Counted from the first letter of the stretch, positions 1-8,670 are shown. The stretch: 64,000 bases of DNA from PNAI01 sp035501735 (GCA_035501735.1 DATJVR010000027.1:34757-98756), one strand, 5' to 3'. Translations and numbers: made by a program. Notes: generated by a model from the letters alone, not told the origin.

Positions 1-570
1 TTCCAGGGTCGCACCTCCATGGGCGTACGCGGCATCAATCTCGCCGAAGGCGACAAGGTCATATCCATGTCGATTCTCGGCCACCTCGCAGCCACCGCCG
101 ACGAGCGCGCGGCTTATCTCAAGCGCGCCAACGCGGTACGCCGCGGCGAGGCGGAAACCGCCGAGGAGGCGTCGGCCGATGCCGAGGAAGCCGCAGGCCA
201 GATCGAGCTCGGCGAGAAACGCTACGTGGAAATGTCAGCCGCCGAGCAGTTCGTGCTGACGCTGTCGGAGCGCGGCTACGGCAAGCGCACGTCGTCGTAC
301 GAGTACCGGACCACGGGCCGCGGGGGCAAAGGCATCGTCGCCATGGCGATCACGGCCAAGACCGGCCGCGTGGTGGCCTCGTTCCCGGTCGAGGAGGCCG
401 ACCAGATCATGCTGGTCACCGACGGTGGGCAACTCATCCGCTGCCCGGTCAACGGCATCCGCATCGCCGGCCGCTCCACGCAAGGCGTGATCGTCTTCAC
501 CACGGCCGAGGGCGAACGGGTCGTCTCGGTCGAGCGGCTCTCGGAGGAGGGCGAGGAGAACGGGAATTAG
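1..570 (+). CDS. gyrA: DNA gyrase subunit A, C-terminal end (5' truncated by window)
   Basis: The reading frame is open from base 1 and ends at TAG 568-570, so only the last 189 residues are present. They belong to the C-terminal DNA-wrapping beta-pinwheel of GyrA. The blade sequences include GVRGINLAEGDKVISMSIL early and a later blade around SYEYRTTGRGGKGI. An Ala/Glu-rich insert lies between blades and a Glu-rich tail ends the protein, both common in alphaproteobacterial GyrA. GyrA forms the A2B2 gyrase that introduces negative supercoils. In related genomes gyrA is followed closely by coaD; here about 9.3 kb separates them. Confidence 0.95.
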   Translation, partial: FQGRTSMGVRGINLAEGDKVISMSILGHLAATADERAAYLKRANAVRRGEAETAEEASADAEEAAGQIELGEKRYVEMSAAEQFVLTLSERGYGKRTSSYEYRTTGRGGKGIVAMAITAKTGRVVASFPVEEADQIMLVTDGGQLIRCPVNGIRIAGRSTQGVIVFTTAEGERVVSVERLSEEGEENGN

Positions 571-636
571 GCATGGGCCGCTAGCCAAGCGGTAGCAACC
601 ATAGCATGATGGCGCGAGTGTGCCGGAGGACGTGCT

Positions 637-1614
637 ATGAAACTCTTACGCCGTCGATTTTTGCACCTGGCAGGCGCCATCGCCGCTTTCCCCGTCGTCT
701 CGCGCGTCGCATTCGCCCAATCCTATCCGGCGCGTCCGGTGCGGTTGGTTGCGCCGTTTCCGCCGGGGGGCTCGATCGACCTCTCCGCGCGGCTTGTCGC
801 GCAATGGCTGTCGGAACGGCTCGGGCAACAAGTCGTGGTCGAGAACCGCCCCGGCGCCGGGGGCAACGTCGGCAGCGAAGCGGTCGCAAACTCGCCCCCC
901 GACGGCTACACGCTGCTTCTGTCCAGCGTGGCGAATGCGATAAGCGCCACGCTCTACGAAAAGCTCGCTTACGATTTTGTCCGCGATTTCGCGCCCGTCG
1001 CCGGCGTCAGCCGCGCGCCCAATGTGATGGAGGTCAATCCATCGGTGCCGGCCAAAACCGTTCCTGAGTTCATCGTCTATGCCAAGGCCAATCCGGGCAA
1101 GATCAACATGGGATCGTCCGGCATCGGCACGTCGATCCACGTATCGGGCGAGCTGTTCAAGATGATGACGGGCATCACGATGCAGCATGTGCCCTATCGC
1201 GGCTCGGCGCCGATGCTCACCGATTTGGTCGGAGGTCAGGTTCAGGTGGCGTTCGACAACCTGCAACCGTCCATGCCGCTGATTAAGGCCGGCAAGCTGC
1301 GCGGACTTGCGGTGACGACGACGACGCGCTCGGAAGCGCTGCCGGACCTGCCGCCGGTTTCCGATTTTGTGCCGGGCTACGAGGCCAGCACGTGGAACGG
1401 TGTTTCCGCGCCGAAAAATACGCCGCCCGAGATCGTTGCGAAACTCAACAGCGAGATCAACGCGGGGCTTGCCGATCCGAAGATGAAGGCTCGGCTCGCC
1501 GAGATGGGGGCCTGGCCGATTCCGGGTGCCCCCGCCGACTACGGCAAACTGATCGCGATCGAAATCGAAAAATGGGCTAAGGTGATCCGCGCCGCCAACA
1601 TCAAGGCGCAGTAA
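637..1614 (+). CDS. Bug/TctC-family tripartite tricarboxylate transporter substrate-binding protein
   Basis: 325 residues, the usual length for periplasmic Bug receptors. The N-terminus RRRFLHLAGAIAAF is a twin-arginine-like signal ending near AFAQ. It is followed by the family signature YPARPVRLVAPFPPGG, the ligand-loop motif VENRPGAGGNVGSE and DGYTLL. GGAGGA at 625-630 supports the ATG at 637. The family binds small carboxylates for TctAB-type permeases, but no TctA or TctB gene is in the window, so this is an orphan receptor with an unknown ligand. It converges on the next gene with 5 bp between stops; AGCACG (1614-1619) and CGTGCT (1632-1637) could form a weak hairpin there. Confidence 0.9.
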   Translation: MKLLRRRFLHLAGAIAAFPVVSRVAFAQSYPARPVRLVAPFPPGGSIDLSARLVAQWLSERLGQQVVVENRPGAGGNVGSEAVANSPPDGYTLLLSSVANAISATLYEKLAYDFVRDFAPVAGVSRAPNVMEVNPSVPAKTVPEFIVYAKANPGKINMGSSGIGTSIHVSGELFKMMTGITMQHVPYRGSAPMLTDLVGGQVQVAFDNLQPSMPLIKAGKLRGLAVTTTTRSEALPDLPPVSDFVPGYEASTWNGVSAPKNTPPEIVAKLNSEINAGLADPKMKARLAEMGAWPIPGAPADYGKLIAIEIEKWAKVIRAANIKAQ

Positions 1615-1619
1615 GCACG

Positions 1620-2618
1620 TTATAGATCCATCGTGCTCGGCGCGAAAATTTCCGCTAGGCCCACCCGCCGCGGCGTCAGCCCCTGGTCGTGCACATATTG
1701 CGCGATCGTCTCCAGCACGTTGCGCGCCGCCTTGATGCCATAGGCCATCGGGTCAGTTGCGAATGCGCGCTTGGTGTCCTCGCCCAGGAGCCCGGTGACG
1801 AAGTATGACCGCAGCATCTCCTGGCCGCCGCGGATGACGTCCGCGCGCGCCGCCACGAATGCGGAGTAGAGATTCAATGCAAGCCAGGGATGCTTTTCCA
1901 GCAACGCGCGCCGCACCACCACCGTGTGGTTGATCGGGAACAGGCCGGTCTGGGCGAAATAACGCCAGCCTTCCGCTTCGCGGTCGAACAGCGGCCGCAC
2001 GCGCGCATCGCCGGACAAATCGAGGCGGCTGCGGTCAACCAGATTGCGGTGTGTGAGGTAGAGCAGGGTGGCATCAAGTTCGCCGCCGACCAGCATTTCG
2101 CCGATATTGGTCGACGGCGGAATGTACGAGAGCCGGATTCCCGCCGGCGGCGCGAAACCGGTGGAGCCGCCGTGGCTTTTCTCCGGCGCACGTTCCATGA
2201 ACCATTCGATGTCGCGCGCATTCACGCCGAACTCGTGCTGCAACGCGCCGCGTGCCCAGATCGCCGCAGTCTGCTGATACTCCGGCACCCCCACACGCTT
2301 GCCCCGCAAATCGGCCGGCTTGCTGATACCGGCGTTGGCGCGCACCAGAATACGGGTGTGGAAGAACTCGCGGCTGGTGAACACTGGCAGCGCCACCCAC
2401 GGCGTCGGGCCGCGCGATGTCGCGATCAGGAGCGACGACATCGACATTTCGGAGACGTCGAACTCGCCGAACTTCAATTGCCGCCAGAACATCTCGGATG
2501 GATGCACCGCGGTCGGGATCAGCCGGATGCCCTCCGCCTTCACCGTCCCATCGAGCAGCGGACGCGTGTTTTCGTTTTCGGACAGCGCGAGGCTGAGCTC
2601 CAGCGTGGCAGCGGTCAT
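1620..2618 (-). CDS. 4,5-dihydroxyphthalate decarboxylase-like / NMT1-fold protein
   Basis: 332 residues. The N-terminus reads LELSLALSENENTRPLLDG with no signal peptide. LRGKRVGVPEYQQTAAIW and the SHGGSTGFAPP segment fit the phthalate-decarboxylase (Pht5-like) branch of the periplasmic-binding-protein-like fold. Members are often annotated as ABC binding proteins, but the lack of a secretion signal here argues for a cytosolic protein, possibly an enzyme acting on an aromatic carboxylate. AAGGATCGAA before ATG 2618 is a fair ribosome site. It is the last gene of a probable minus-strand operon: Bug protein, ankyrin protein, then this gene. Activity is inferred from family only. Confidence 0.75.
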   Translation of the reverse strand: MTAATLELSLALSENENTRPLLDGTVKAEGIRLIPTAVHPSEMFWRQLKFGEFDVSEMSMSSLLIATSRGPTPWVALPVFTSREFFHTRILVRANAGISKPADLRGKRVGVPEYQQTAAIWARGALQHEFGVNARDIEWFMERAPEKSHGGSTGFAPPAGIRLSYIPPSTNIGEMLVGGELDATLLYLTHRNLVDRSRLDLSGDARVRPLFDREAEGWRYFAQTGLFPINHTVVVRRALLEKHPWLALNLYSAFVAARADVIRGGQEMLRSYFVTGLLGEDTKRAFATDPMAYGIKAARNVLETIAQYVHDQGLTPRRVGLAEIFAPSTMDL

Positions 2619-2663
2619 TTCGATCCTTGGCTTTCCGGGTTGCTCGAGGGTTACGTCTTGGCG

Positions 2664-3347
2664 TCACCGTCCGCCCGCGGCTTCGATGATGCGCGCCATT
2701 TCCGAATAGCCGCGCGTGCGCGCGGCCTGTAGCGGTGTCGTGCGTTGCCGATCCGCAATGTTGACGTCGGCGCCGGCATCGACCAGCGCCTTGACGATGG
2801 CCGTGTGATTGGCGCCGCCATTGCCGAGCACGATCGCCTCCATCAGCGCGGTCCAGCCGAGGTTGTTGACGTGGTTGAGCGGTGATTTTGCCGCGATCAA
2901 CAATTTCACGATCTCGACGTTGCCCTTATGCGCCGCCGCGATCAGCGCGGTGCCGTTGTAGCGGCTCGTGATGTTCTTTGCGCTCGCCCCACCCTCCAGC
3001 AGTATCTTCAGCATTTCGACGTCGTTCTGCACCGCCGCGATGGTCACGGGATCGTAGCGTTCGGCATCGAGCGCGTTCGGATTGGCGCCGCCTTTGAGCA
3101 GCGCCCGCGCCGCATCGTATTTCTTGAAGAACACCGCGACATGCAGCGGCGTGCGGCTTTTCGAATCCTGGAGGTTCACCTTTTCGCCAGCCGCAATCAG
3201 CCGCGTGATTTCGGCCGCGTCTCCTTTGGCGGCCGCTTCATGCAGGCCGGCATAGATTTTCAGGTCCTCTGGACTGGGGGGCGTTTGCGCGCGCGCCGCA
3301 CCAGTGGCAACGGCGGCAAGCAGTGCGAAGGCGAAAAGGAATCTCAT
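2664..3347 (-). CDS. exported ankyrin-repeat protein
   Basis: 227 residues with an N-terminal signal (MRFLFAFALLAAVATGAARA, cleavage near ARAQ). About five ankyrin repeats follow; clear units include SRTPLHVAVFFKKYDAARAL, NALDAERYDPVTIAAVQND and NNLGWTALMEAIVLGNGG. Ankyrin repeats mediate protein contacts; a periplasmic location is predicted from the signal. The gene starts 5 bp after the stop of the upstream Bug receptor (3353) and shows no independent ribosome site, which suggests translational coupling. Its specific partner is not evident. Confidence 0.85.
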   Translation of the reverse strand: MRFLFAFALLAAVATGAARAQTPPSPEDLKIYAGLHEAAAKGDAAEITRLIAAGEKVNLQDSKSRTPLHVAVFFKKYDAARALLKGGANPNALDAERYDPVTIAAVQNDVEMLKILLEGGASAKNITSRYNGTALIAAAHKGNVEIVKLLIAAKSPLNHVNNLGWTALMEAIVLGNGGANHTAIVKALVDAGADVNIADRQRTTPLQAARTRGYSEMARIIEAAGGR

Positions 3348-3352
3348 CGCGA

Positions 3353-4327
3353 CTAGTTGGTTTTCAAGTTGAGCGATTTTACCACCGGGGTCCAGCGCGC
3401 AAGATCACTCTTGATCAATTCCACGAAATCGGCCGGCGTGCCGCCCAGAGGTTCAACCGAAAGTTTCGTCAGCAAGGATTTGAGTTCTGCCGAATTGAGG
3501 CCGGCGTTGACCTGGGCATTGATCTTCGTCACCACCGCGGGCGGAGCGCCGACCGGCGCCAGCAACCCGGTCCAGCTTCGCGACACGACGGCTGGATATC
3601 CTGACTCGATCATGGTCGGCAGCTCGGGCAGGACGGCACTGCGCTTCGGGCTTGCGACCGCGAGCGCGCGCAGCTTGCCCTCGCGGATCAGCGGAAGCAG
3701 CACGCCGGTATCCTCGAAGGTCATTTGCACGTTGCCCGCGACCAGGCCCTGGATCGATGGTGCGCCGCCGCGATAGGGCACATGCACGATGTCGATCCCG
3801 GCCGCAGCCTTGAACATCTCGCCCGTAAGATGCGGCAGCACGCCGATGCCGCCGGATGAAAAATTGATCTTGCCGGGGTTGGCCTTGGCGTAGGCCACCA
3901 GCTCCTGCACGGTGTTTGCCGGCACCGACGGATGCACCACCAGGATCAGCGATCCGGTGCCGATCGCGACGATATGCGTGAAGCTGGTGAGCGGATCGTA
4001 GCCCGCATCCTTGTGCAGCATCGGCGCGAGAATAAGTCCGCTGACGCTGGAGCAAAGCAGGGTGTAGCCATCCGCGTCCGCCCGCGCCGCTTCCCTGGAG
4101 CCGAGCGTATTGCCGGCGCCCGGTCGATTGTCCACCACCACGCTCTGGCCGAGCGACGAGGTCAGGTAGTTCGCAACCACGCGCGTGATCACATCCACCG
4201 GTCCGCCCGGCGGCGTCGGCACGATGATCTTGATCCCCCGGTTCGGATAGTCCTGCGCCTGAAGGGGAGTGGCTGCGAGTGCAAGCCAGAGTCCCCCAAT
4301 TACGAGCCAAATACGCATGCCGAACAT
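3353..4327 (-). CDS. Bug/TctC-family substrate-binding protein
   Basis: 324 residues from ATG 4327, which is preferred over ATG 4333 because GGGAG lies 6-7 nt upstream of it. A hydrophobic signal (WLVIGGLWLALAATPLQAQ) leads into YPNRGIKIIVPTPPGGPVD and the VDNRPGAGNTLGSREAA ligand loop, both Bug hallmarks. It heads a probable minus-strand operon with the ankyrin and decarboxylase-like genes. It is divergent from an FAD monooxygenase (4456) across a 128-bp gap that contains an AT-rich palindrome. No TctA or TctB partner is nearby. The ligand is unknown; an aromatic or carboxylic acid is plausible from context. Confidence 0.88.
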   Translation of the reverse strand: MFGMRIWLVIGGLWLALAATPLQAQDYPNRGIKIIVPTPPGGPVDVITRVVANYLTSSLGQSVVVDNRPGAGNTLGSREAARADADGYTLLCSSVSGLILAPMLHKDAGYDPLTSFTHIVAIGTGSLILVVHPSVPANTVQELVAYAKANPGKINFSSGGIGVLPHLTGEMFKAAAGIDIVHVPYRGGAPSIQGLVAGNVQMTFEDTGVLLPLIREGKLRALAVASPKRSAVLPELPTMIESGYPAVVSRSWTGLLAPVGAPPAVVTKINAQVNAGLNSAELKSLLTKLSVEPLGGTPADFVELIKSDLARWTPVVKSLNLKTN

Positions 4328-4349
4328 GATCATCTCCCGGTTGCCTTTC

Positions 4350-4375
4350 CCGCCATGATAATATCATTACGGCGG
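4350..4375. promoter_or_regulatory. candidate operator palindrome between divergent genes
   Basis: CCGCC (4350-4354), ATGATAATATCAT (4355-4367) and GGCGG (4371-4375) form a near-palindrome of 26 bp. It lies between the Bug receptor promoter side and the monooxygenase start. The AT-rich TGATAATATCA core resembles dimeric transcription-factor sites such as those of the GntR class, but no regulator gene lies alongside. The role is inferred from position and symmetry. Confidence 0.4.
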
Positions 4376-4455
4376 ATGTGTCCCAAAATAGGCAGTGCAC
4401 AAATAGCGTCGCCCGCCGCCGCTTTCGCATCGCGCCACATGATTAGCGCCGGACC

Positions 4456-5649
4456 ATGCTGAGCAAAGTCGCAATCATAGGCGGCGGCATCGGCGGGCTT
4501 ACCGCCGCGCTCGCCCTGCTCCGGAGCGGCATCGATGTCGATGTCTACGAACAGGCGCCGGAGCTCAAGGAGCTCGGCGCCGGCGTGCAGATCAGCGCCA
4601 ACGGCACGCGCGTCCTTTATGCACTGGGGCTGGGCGCGGCAATCGAGCGCGTCGGTGTCATCGTCGCCGGCAAAGAGATCCGGCTCTGGAATACCGGTCA
4701 GACCTGGAAGCTGTTCGACCTCGGCGCCGTTTCCGTGCAGCGTTATGGCTTTCCCTACATGATGTTCCATCGCGGCGATCTGCATGGCGTTCTGCTTGAC
4801 GCGATCAAAACCCAAAAATCCGATGCCATCCGCCTCGATCACAAATGCATCGGCGTCGAACAATCGGTCGACAGCGTCGCGATGACATTCGAGAACGGCA
4901 AGACCGCTCACGCGCCGATCGTCATCGGCGCCGATGGCGTGCAATCGCGGCTGCGCGCATGTCTCTTCGGCGCCGACCGGCCGGAATTCACCGGCATCGT
5001 GGCCTGGCGCGGACTGATCCCGCGCGCCGCCGTACCGGCGAGCGTGAAAATGGATGTCGGCACCAACTGGGTCGGCCCGGGCGGACATGTGGTGCATTAT
5101 CCGGTGCGCGGCGGCGCGCTGCTCAATTTCGTTGGCCTGCTCGAGCGCGACGACTGGCGGGTGGAATCCTGGACCGTGCGCGGCACCATCGACGAGTTTG
5201 CCAACGATTTTCGTGGCTGGCACGACGACGTGCAGGCCATGATCCGCTGCGTGGAGGTTCCCTACAAATGGGCGCTGTTCGCGCGTCCGCCCATGCCGCG
5301 ATGGACCAAGGGTCGCATCACGTTGCTCGGCGATGCCTGTCACTCCATGCTGCCCATGCTGGCGCAGGGCGCGGTCATGGCGATCGAGGATGGATGTGTG
5401 TTGGCCCGATGTCTGAAGACCGATGCGGCCGATCCGCTCGTCGCGCTGCAGCGCTACGAAGCCGCACGGCGCGAACGCGCCAACAAGGCGGTGCAGGGTT
5501 CGGCTGAAAATGCCAGGCGTTTTCACAATCCCGAGCTCGCCCACGCCGCCGGCGCCGACGCCTACGTGAACCGCGAATGGCAGGAGGAGAAGGTGAAGCA
5601 GCGCTACGAGTGGCTGTTCACCTACGACGCCACGACGGCGGCAATTTGA
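4456..5649 (+). CDS. FAD-dependent monooxygenase (salicylate/3-hydroxybenzoate hydroxylase-like)
   Basis: 397 residues, typical for class A flavoprotein monooxygenases. The Rossmann FAD motif GGGIGGLTAALALLRSGIDV is at residues 9-28, the DG motif IVIGADGVQSRLR near 155-167, and the second FAD motif LLGDACHSMLPMLAQGA near 290-306. These enzymes hydroxylate aromatic acids using NAD(P)H and O2 in the cytosol. The gene is divergent from the Bug-ankyrin-decarboxylase-like operon and followed by another NMT1-type protein, so the cluster may handle an aromatic carboxylate. The substrate cannot be read from sequence. Confidence 0.88.
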   Translation: MLSKVAIIGGGIGGLTAALALLRSGIDVDVYEQAPELKELGAGVQISANGTRVLYALGLGAAIERVGVIVAGKEIRLWNTGQTWKLFDLGAVSVQRYGFPYMMFHRGDLHGVLLDAIKTQKSDAIRLDHKCIGVEQSVDSVAMTFENGKTAHAPIVIGADGVQSRLRACLFGADRPEFTGIVAWRGLIPRAAVPASVKMDVGTNWVGPGGHVVHYPVRGGALLNFVGLLERDDWRVESWTVRGTIDEFANDFRGWHDDVQAMIRCVEVPYKWALFARPPMPRWTKGRITLLGDACHSMLPMLAQGAVMAIEDGCVLARCLKTDAADPLVALQRYEAARRERANKAVQGSAENARRFHNPELAHAAGADAYVNREWQEEKVKQRYEWLFTYDATTAAI

Positions 5650-5682
5650 TTTGACCATTGCCGACGGGCGACCGCCCATCGC

Positions 5683-5710
5683 GTCGCGCACACGATGTCG
5701 CGCACACGAT
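5683..5710. repeat. 14-bp perfect tandem duplication
   Basis: GTCGCGCACACGAT occurs twice back to back (5683-5696 and 5697-5710), in the leader between the monooxygenase and the next gene. It could be a slippage product or a binding-site pair; no function is evident. Confidence 0.6.
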
Positions 5711-5792
5711 GCAGACTTGCCATGACGTTGGTTGAGGCAGACAATTGTTCAAAATCGTCGTGCCGGGCAAAAAAACTCGAGAGGAATTCTTC

Positions 5793-6683
5793 ATGGTGGA
5801 TTTGCAGCGGGTCAAGATCGCGCCCAAAGGCATGGGGCTCAACGATTTCGTCGCCTATCAGGAGGGCTTCTTCGCCGCCGAAGGTCTCGACGTCGAGCTT
5901 GACTGGAAAACCTTCAAGGGCACGCAGTCGAGTTGGAAGGGCATGGAATATTTCCAGCGTCCGCAGGACCAGCCCTACACGGAATCCAAAGAAGACGTGA
6001 TCCAGGGCGCCTGCGTCTGGGGTACGATCTGCAACGCCTCGGCCGGCATGGGGCGCATCGTGGCGGATGCTTATGGCGATTCACCCTGGGCGATTTTCGT
6101 GCGGCCGGATTCGAAAATCCGCAAGCCGGAAGACCTCAAGGATGTTCCCATTTCCGTCGGCATGCGCGCCGGCAGCCATTTCAACGTGCCGTTCCGATTG
6201 GAAAAATATCTCTCGCTCGAACACATCAAGGTGGTCAACATTGGCGGCTTCGGTGCGCGCCTGAAGGCGCTGCTCGACGGCGAGGTGGAGGCCGCAAGCC
6301 TTCTTCCTCCGCAGATCGCCATGGCGGAACAATTGGGCCTGCGCCAGATCATCGCGGACACGTTCCATACGCTGTGGTGGGTTCCGCAAAATGCCACGCC
6401 GCAAATCGTGCGTAGCTACCTCAACGCGCTGCAGCGCGCCGAGGAGGCGATGAACAGAGACGAAAAGAAATATCTCCCGCTGTGGCAGCTCTCGGTGCCG
6501 GCCGAATTCGCCGACTACCATCCTTGGGATTTCTCCAAGTTCGGCCGCGGCGAGCGCTTCGTCTACAAGCGCATCCCGCAGGCCGAGTTCGACGACACCA
6601 TGGCGCAGGTCAAGCGCTGGGGACTCGATCAATTCCTGAAGGAGCGCGATTTCGGGAAGCTGACCGCCAAGACCGCAGCTTGA
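5793..6683 (+). CDS. NMT1-fold substrate-binding-like protein without signal peptide
   Basis: 296 residues from ATG 5793, chosen because AGAGGA lies 7 nt upstream; an in-frame start at 5745 lacks such a site. The opening VKIAPKGMGLNDFVAYQEGF and the segment KPEDLKDVPISVGMRAGSHF are typical of NMT1/SsuA-like binding domains, and FGARLKALLDGEVEAASLLP matches the second lobe. No secretion signal is present, so it is either cytosolic or an enzyme-like relative of dihydroxyphthalate decarboxylase. Its 3' end overlaps the convergent propeller gene by 74 bp. The ligand is unknown. Confidence 0.72.
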   Translation: MVDLQRVKIAPKGMGLNDFVAYQEGFFAAEGLDVELDWKTFKGTQSSWKGMEYFQRPQDQPYTESKEDVIQGACVWGTICNASAGMGRIVADAYGDSPWAIFVRPDSKIRKPEDLKDVPISVGMRAGSHFNVPFRLEKYLSLEHIKVVNIGGFGARLKALLDGEVEAASLLPPQIAMAEQLGLRQIIADTFHTLWWVPQNATPQIVRSYLNALQRAEEAMNRDEKKYLPLWQLSVPAEFADYHPWDFSKFGRGERFVYKRIPQAEFDDTMAQVKRWGLDQFLKERDFGKLTAKTAA

Positions 6684-7938
6684 CCGCTCCGTTTGCGCGA
6701 TGGCTTGCTTCTTTCGCCTGCACGATGACGCGGCCGGTCATGAATTCGTGGAACGAGCAGTAATAGTCGTACGCGCCCGGCTGCTCGAAGACATGGGAGA
6801 AGGTCCCGCCCGGCAAAAGCGAGTCGGATTTCACCGAGCCATCCTTGAATGTGACCGTGTGGGGCGCGCCATCGTTATTGATCCATGTTACGCTTTCACC
6901 CGCTTTGATGGTGATCGTGCCCGGCGCGAACGCGAAATTCGTGATCGAGACGTTCCCGGCGTGACCGGCCGCCGCGGATTGCACCACGACTTTACGAGGA
7001 GCGTTACCGACTGCGATCGTTTCGACCTTCTTGCTGGCCAGATCGACGATCGAGAGATCATTCGACCCTTCGTTCGTCACGAAGGCGGTTTTTCCGTCGC
7101 CTGACACGGTCATCCAGTGCGGCTGCCTGCCGACCGCGATCGTGCCCAGCGCGACGTTTTTCTTGGGATCAAACATCTGCAGCACGCCGGGGCCTTGAAC
7201 GACGGCCAAACCGAACGCCGTATGGGCAAACCAATTGACGTAATGCGGCGACACGCCGGTCGGAATCTCGGCCACGACCTTGTTGGTTGCAGGGTTCAAA
7301 ACCTCGACCGCATCTTGCCCCGCGACGGTGTAGTAGAGGGCCTTGCCCTGAAATCCGAATTCAACATCCCGCGGCGCTTTGTCGAGCGGGATCGTACGCG
7401 TGACGGTTTGCTTCGAAAGATCGATCACCACCAGCGCGAAACTGCCGGGTTGCTGCGAGCTGACATAGGCCACCTTGCCGTCGGGACGAATGGCAACCGT
7501 GTGCGGTTTTGCCACCGGCACGGACCCGACCACCTGATGCTTCGCCGTGTCGACGAATGCTATGCGATCCTCGCCGTTGACTGCCACCAACAGCCGTTTC
7601 CCGTCCGGCGTCAACGTGAGGCCATGGGGCGACTTGCCGACGTCGATGGTCTGCACGACCTTGTCGGTGCTGGTATCGATCAAACTGACCTGCGCGGAAC
7701 CATCGCCGGCGACATAGACCCATCGGCCATTCCGCGTGATCGTCATTCCGTGCGGCCCCGCTGCGACGGGAATGGTGGCCACCACCTTGCCCATGGCCAT
7801 ATCGACCACGGATACGGTGTTGTCCTTGAAATTGCCCACATAGACCTTCGGGGCTGCGGAAGCGAAACCGGAGGCGTTGGCGACCAACGCTCCGGCAAAC
7901 AGGAAGGTGATGGTTTCACGTCGAATATCGAAAAACAT
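6610..7938 (-). CDS. seven-bladed YVTN beta-propeller fused to amicyanin-like cupredoxin
   Basis: 442 residues from ATG 7938 (GGGAG 8 nt upstream). The longer in-frame frame to 8637 is antisense to the sigma-factor gene and is rejected. A signal peptide (residues 1-29, SGFASAA) precedes seven blades at about 31-320, each with a strand such as KVYVGNF, WVYVAGDG, RLLVAVNG, VAYVSSQQ, ALYYTVAG, FGLAVVQG and TAFVTNEG. A cupredoxin domain follows (about 328-406) with type-1 copper ligands His360, Cys394, His397 and Met400; the C-x2-H-x2-M spacing equals that of amicyanin. A 34-residue tail overlaps the convergent gene. It is divergent from an ECF sigma factor. A periplasmic copper electron carrier or sensor is inferred. 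Confidence 0.88.
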   Translation of the reverse strand: MFFDIRRETITFLFAGALVANASGFASAAPKVYVGNFKDNTVSVVDMAMGKVVATIPVAAGPHGMTITRNGRWVYVAGDGSAQVSLIDTSTDKVVQTIDVGKSPHGLTLTPDGKRLLVAVNGEDRIAFVDTAKHQVVGSVPVAKPHTVAIRPDGKVAYVSSQQPGSFALVVIDLSKQTVTRTIPLDKAPRDVEFGFQGKALYYTVAGQDAVEVLNPATNKVVAEIPTGVSPHYVNWFAHTAFGLAVVQGPGVLQMFDPKKNVALGTIAVGRQPHWMTVSGDGKTAFVTNEGSNDLSIVDLASKKVETIAVGNAPRKVVVQSAAAGHAGNVSITNFAFAPGTITIKAGESVTWINNDGAPHTVTFKDGSVKSDSLLPGGTFSHVFEQPGAYDYYCSFHEFMTGRVIVQAKEASHRANGAVKLRSWRSASRNRAPSGIDRVPSA

Positions 7939-8029
7939 TCGGGTCTCCCGGGTTGACGACGGTGACACGACCGATAGACCGTGCATCCGACCGGATACCG
8001 GCTTGACTCCAGAATTGCCGGGCATATTC

Positions 8030-8055
8030 CCGGTTCGGATGAAAAGTTCCGGTTC
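8030..8055. promoter_or_regulatory. direct repeat in divergent promoter region
   Basis: CCGGTTC is repeated at 8030-8036 and 8049-8055 (start-to-start 19 bp). The repeats lie between the propeller/cupredoxin gene and the ECF sigma gene. The complementary strand carries GGAAC motifs, the usual ECF -35 core, but no convincing -10 was found. Candidate sigma-dependent or regulator-binding region only. Confidence 0.3.
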
Positions 8056-8094
8056 AATAAGGTTTGATGGTCCAGCAGGAATAAAACGGAGCCT

Positions 8095-8670
8095 GTGCGA
8101 GTCTGTTACATGGGCTCGCCTTCGAATGGCGGTGGCACGGTGAATGAGGACGAAAGAGCTCGCTTTGAGCACGTTGTTGTTCCGCATCTGCCAGACGCTT
8201 TCGCAATGGCTCGATGGCTTGCCGGCAACGCCAGTGATGCCGAGGACATCGTGCAGGAAGCATGCTTGCGGGCCTACCGCGCTATTGGAAATTTCCGCGG
8301 CGATAGCCCGCGGGCCTGGGTGATGACGATTGTACGAAACACCGCATTCACCTGGCTCAAGAAACACCGCGAACCGGCGTTGGTGAGCATGGACAGCCAC
8401 GGCGATCGCGGCGAGGACCAGAAATTGGATCCCGTGGATCCCGCAACGCCGGAATCGACGCTCATCGAGCAGGCGGAGGCCGCCCGTCTGGAATCCGCGA
8501 TCGCGGGATTGCCGCCGCTGTTTCGTGAGACGCTGGTGCTGCGCGAGTTGCAGGGATTCGACTACCGCGCGATCGGGGAAATCACCGGCGTGCCGATCGG
8601 CACCGTAATGTCGCGGCTTGCAAGGGCGCGCCGTCAATTGATGGCTGCGCTCGGAACGGATGACAAATGA
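8095..8670 (+). CDS. ECF-type RNA polymerase sigma factor
   Basis: 191 residues from GTG 8095, which has CGGAG just upstream; ATG 8110 or GTG 8140 are possible later starts. Sigma region 2 spans roughly residues 30-95 (AMARWLAGNASDAEDIVQEA, then FRGDSPRAWVMTIVRN). Region 4 (about 135-185) carries LPPLFRETLVLRELQGFDY and a helix-turn-helix IGEITGVPIGTVMSRLARAR. Regions 1.1 and 3 are missing, as in group 4 sigma factors. It overlaps the anti-sigma gene by ATGA and is divergent from the copper-domain protein. Release from the membrane anti-sigma probably turns on that gene and itself; this regulon is inferred. Confidence 0.92.
   Translation: MRVCYMGSPSNGGGTVNEDERARFEHVVVPHLPDAFAMARWLAGNASDAEDIVQEACLRAYRAIGNFRGDSPRAWVMTIVRNTAFTWLKKHREPALVSMDSHGDRGEDQKLDPVDPATPESTLIEQAEAARLESAIAGLPPLFRETLVLRELQGFDYRAIGEITGVPIGTVMSRLARARRQLMAALGTDDK

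Noticed and set aside
571..600. tRNA-like text (GCCAAGCGGTA) after gyrA, possible attachment-site remnant
   Set aside because: No acceptor, anticodon or T arm can be folded; the CCGCT/AGCGG pairing is at most a weak hairpin.
7939..8637. In-frame N-terminal extension of the propeller gene on the minus strand (would make 675 residues)
   Set aside because: It is antisense to the sigma-factor gene, lacks sensible protein features, and the signal peptide and ribosome site at 7938 fix the start.
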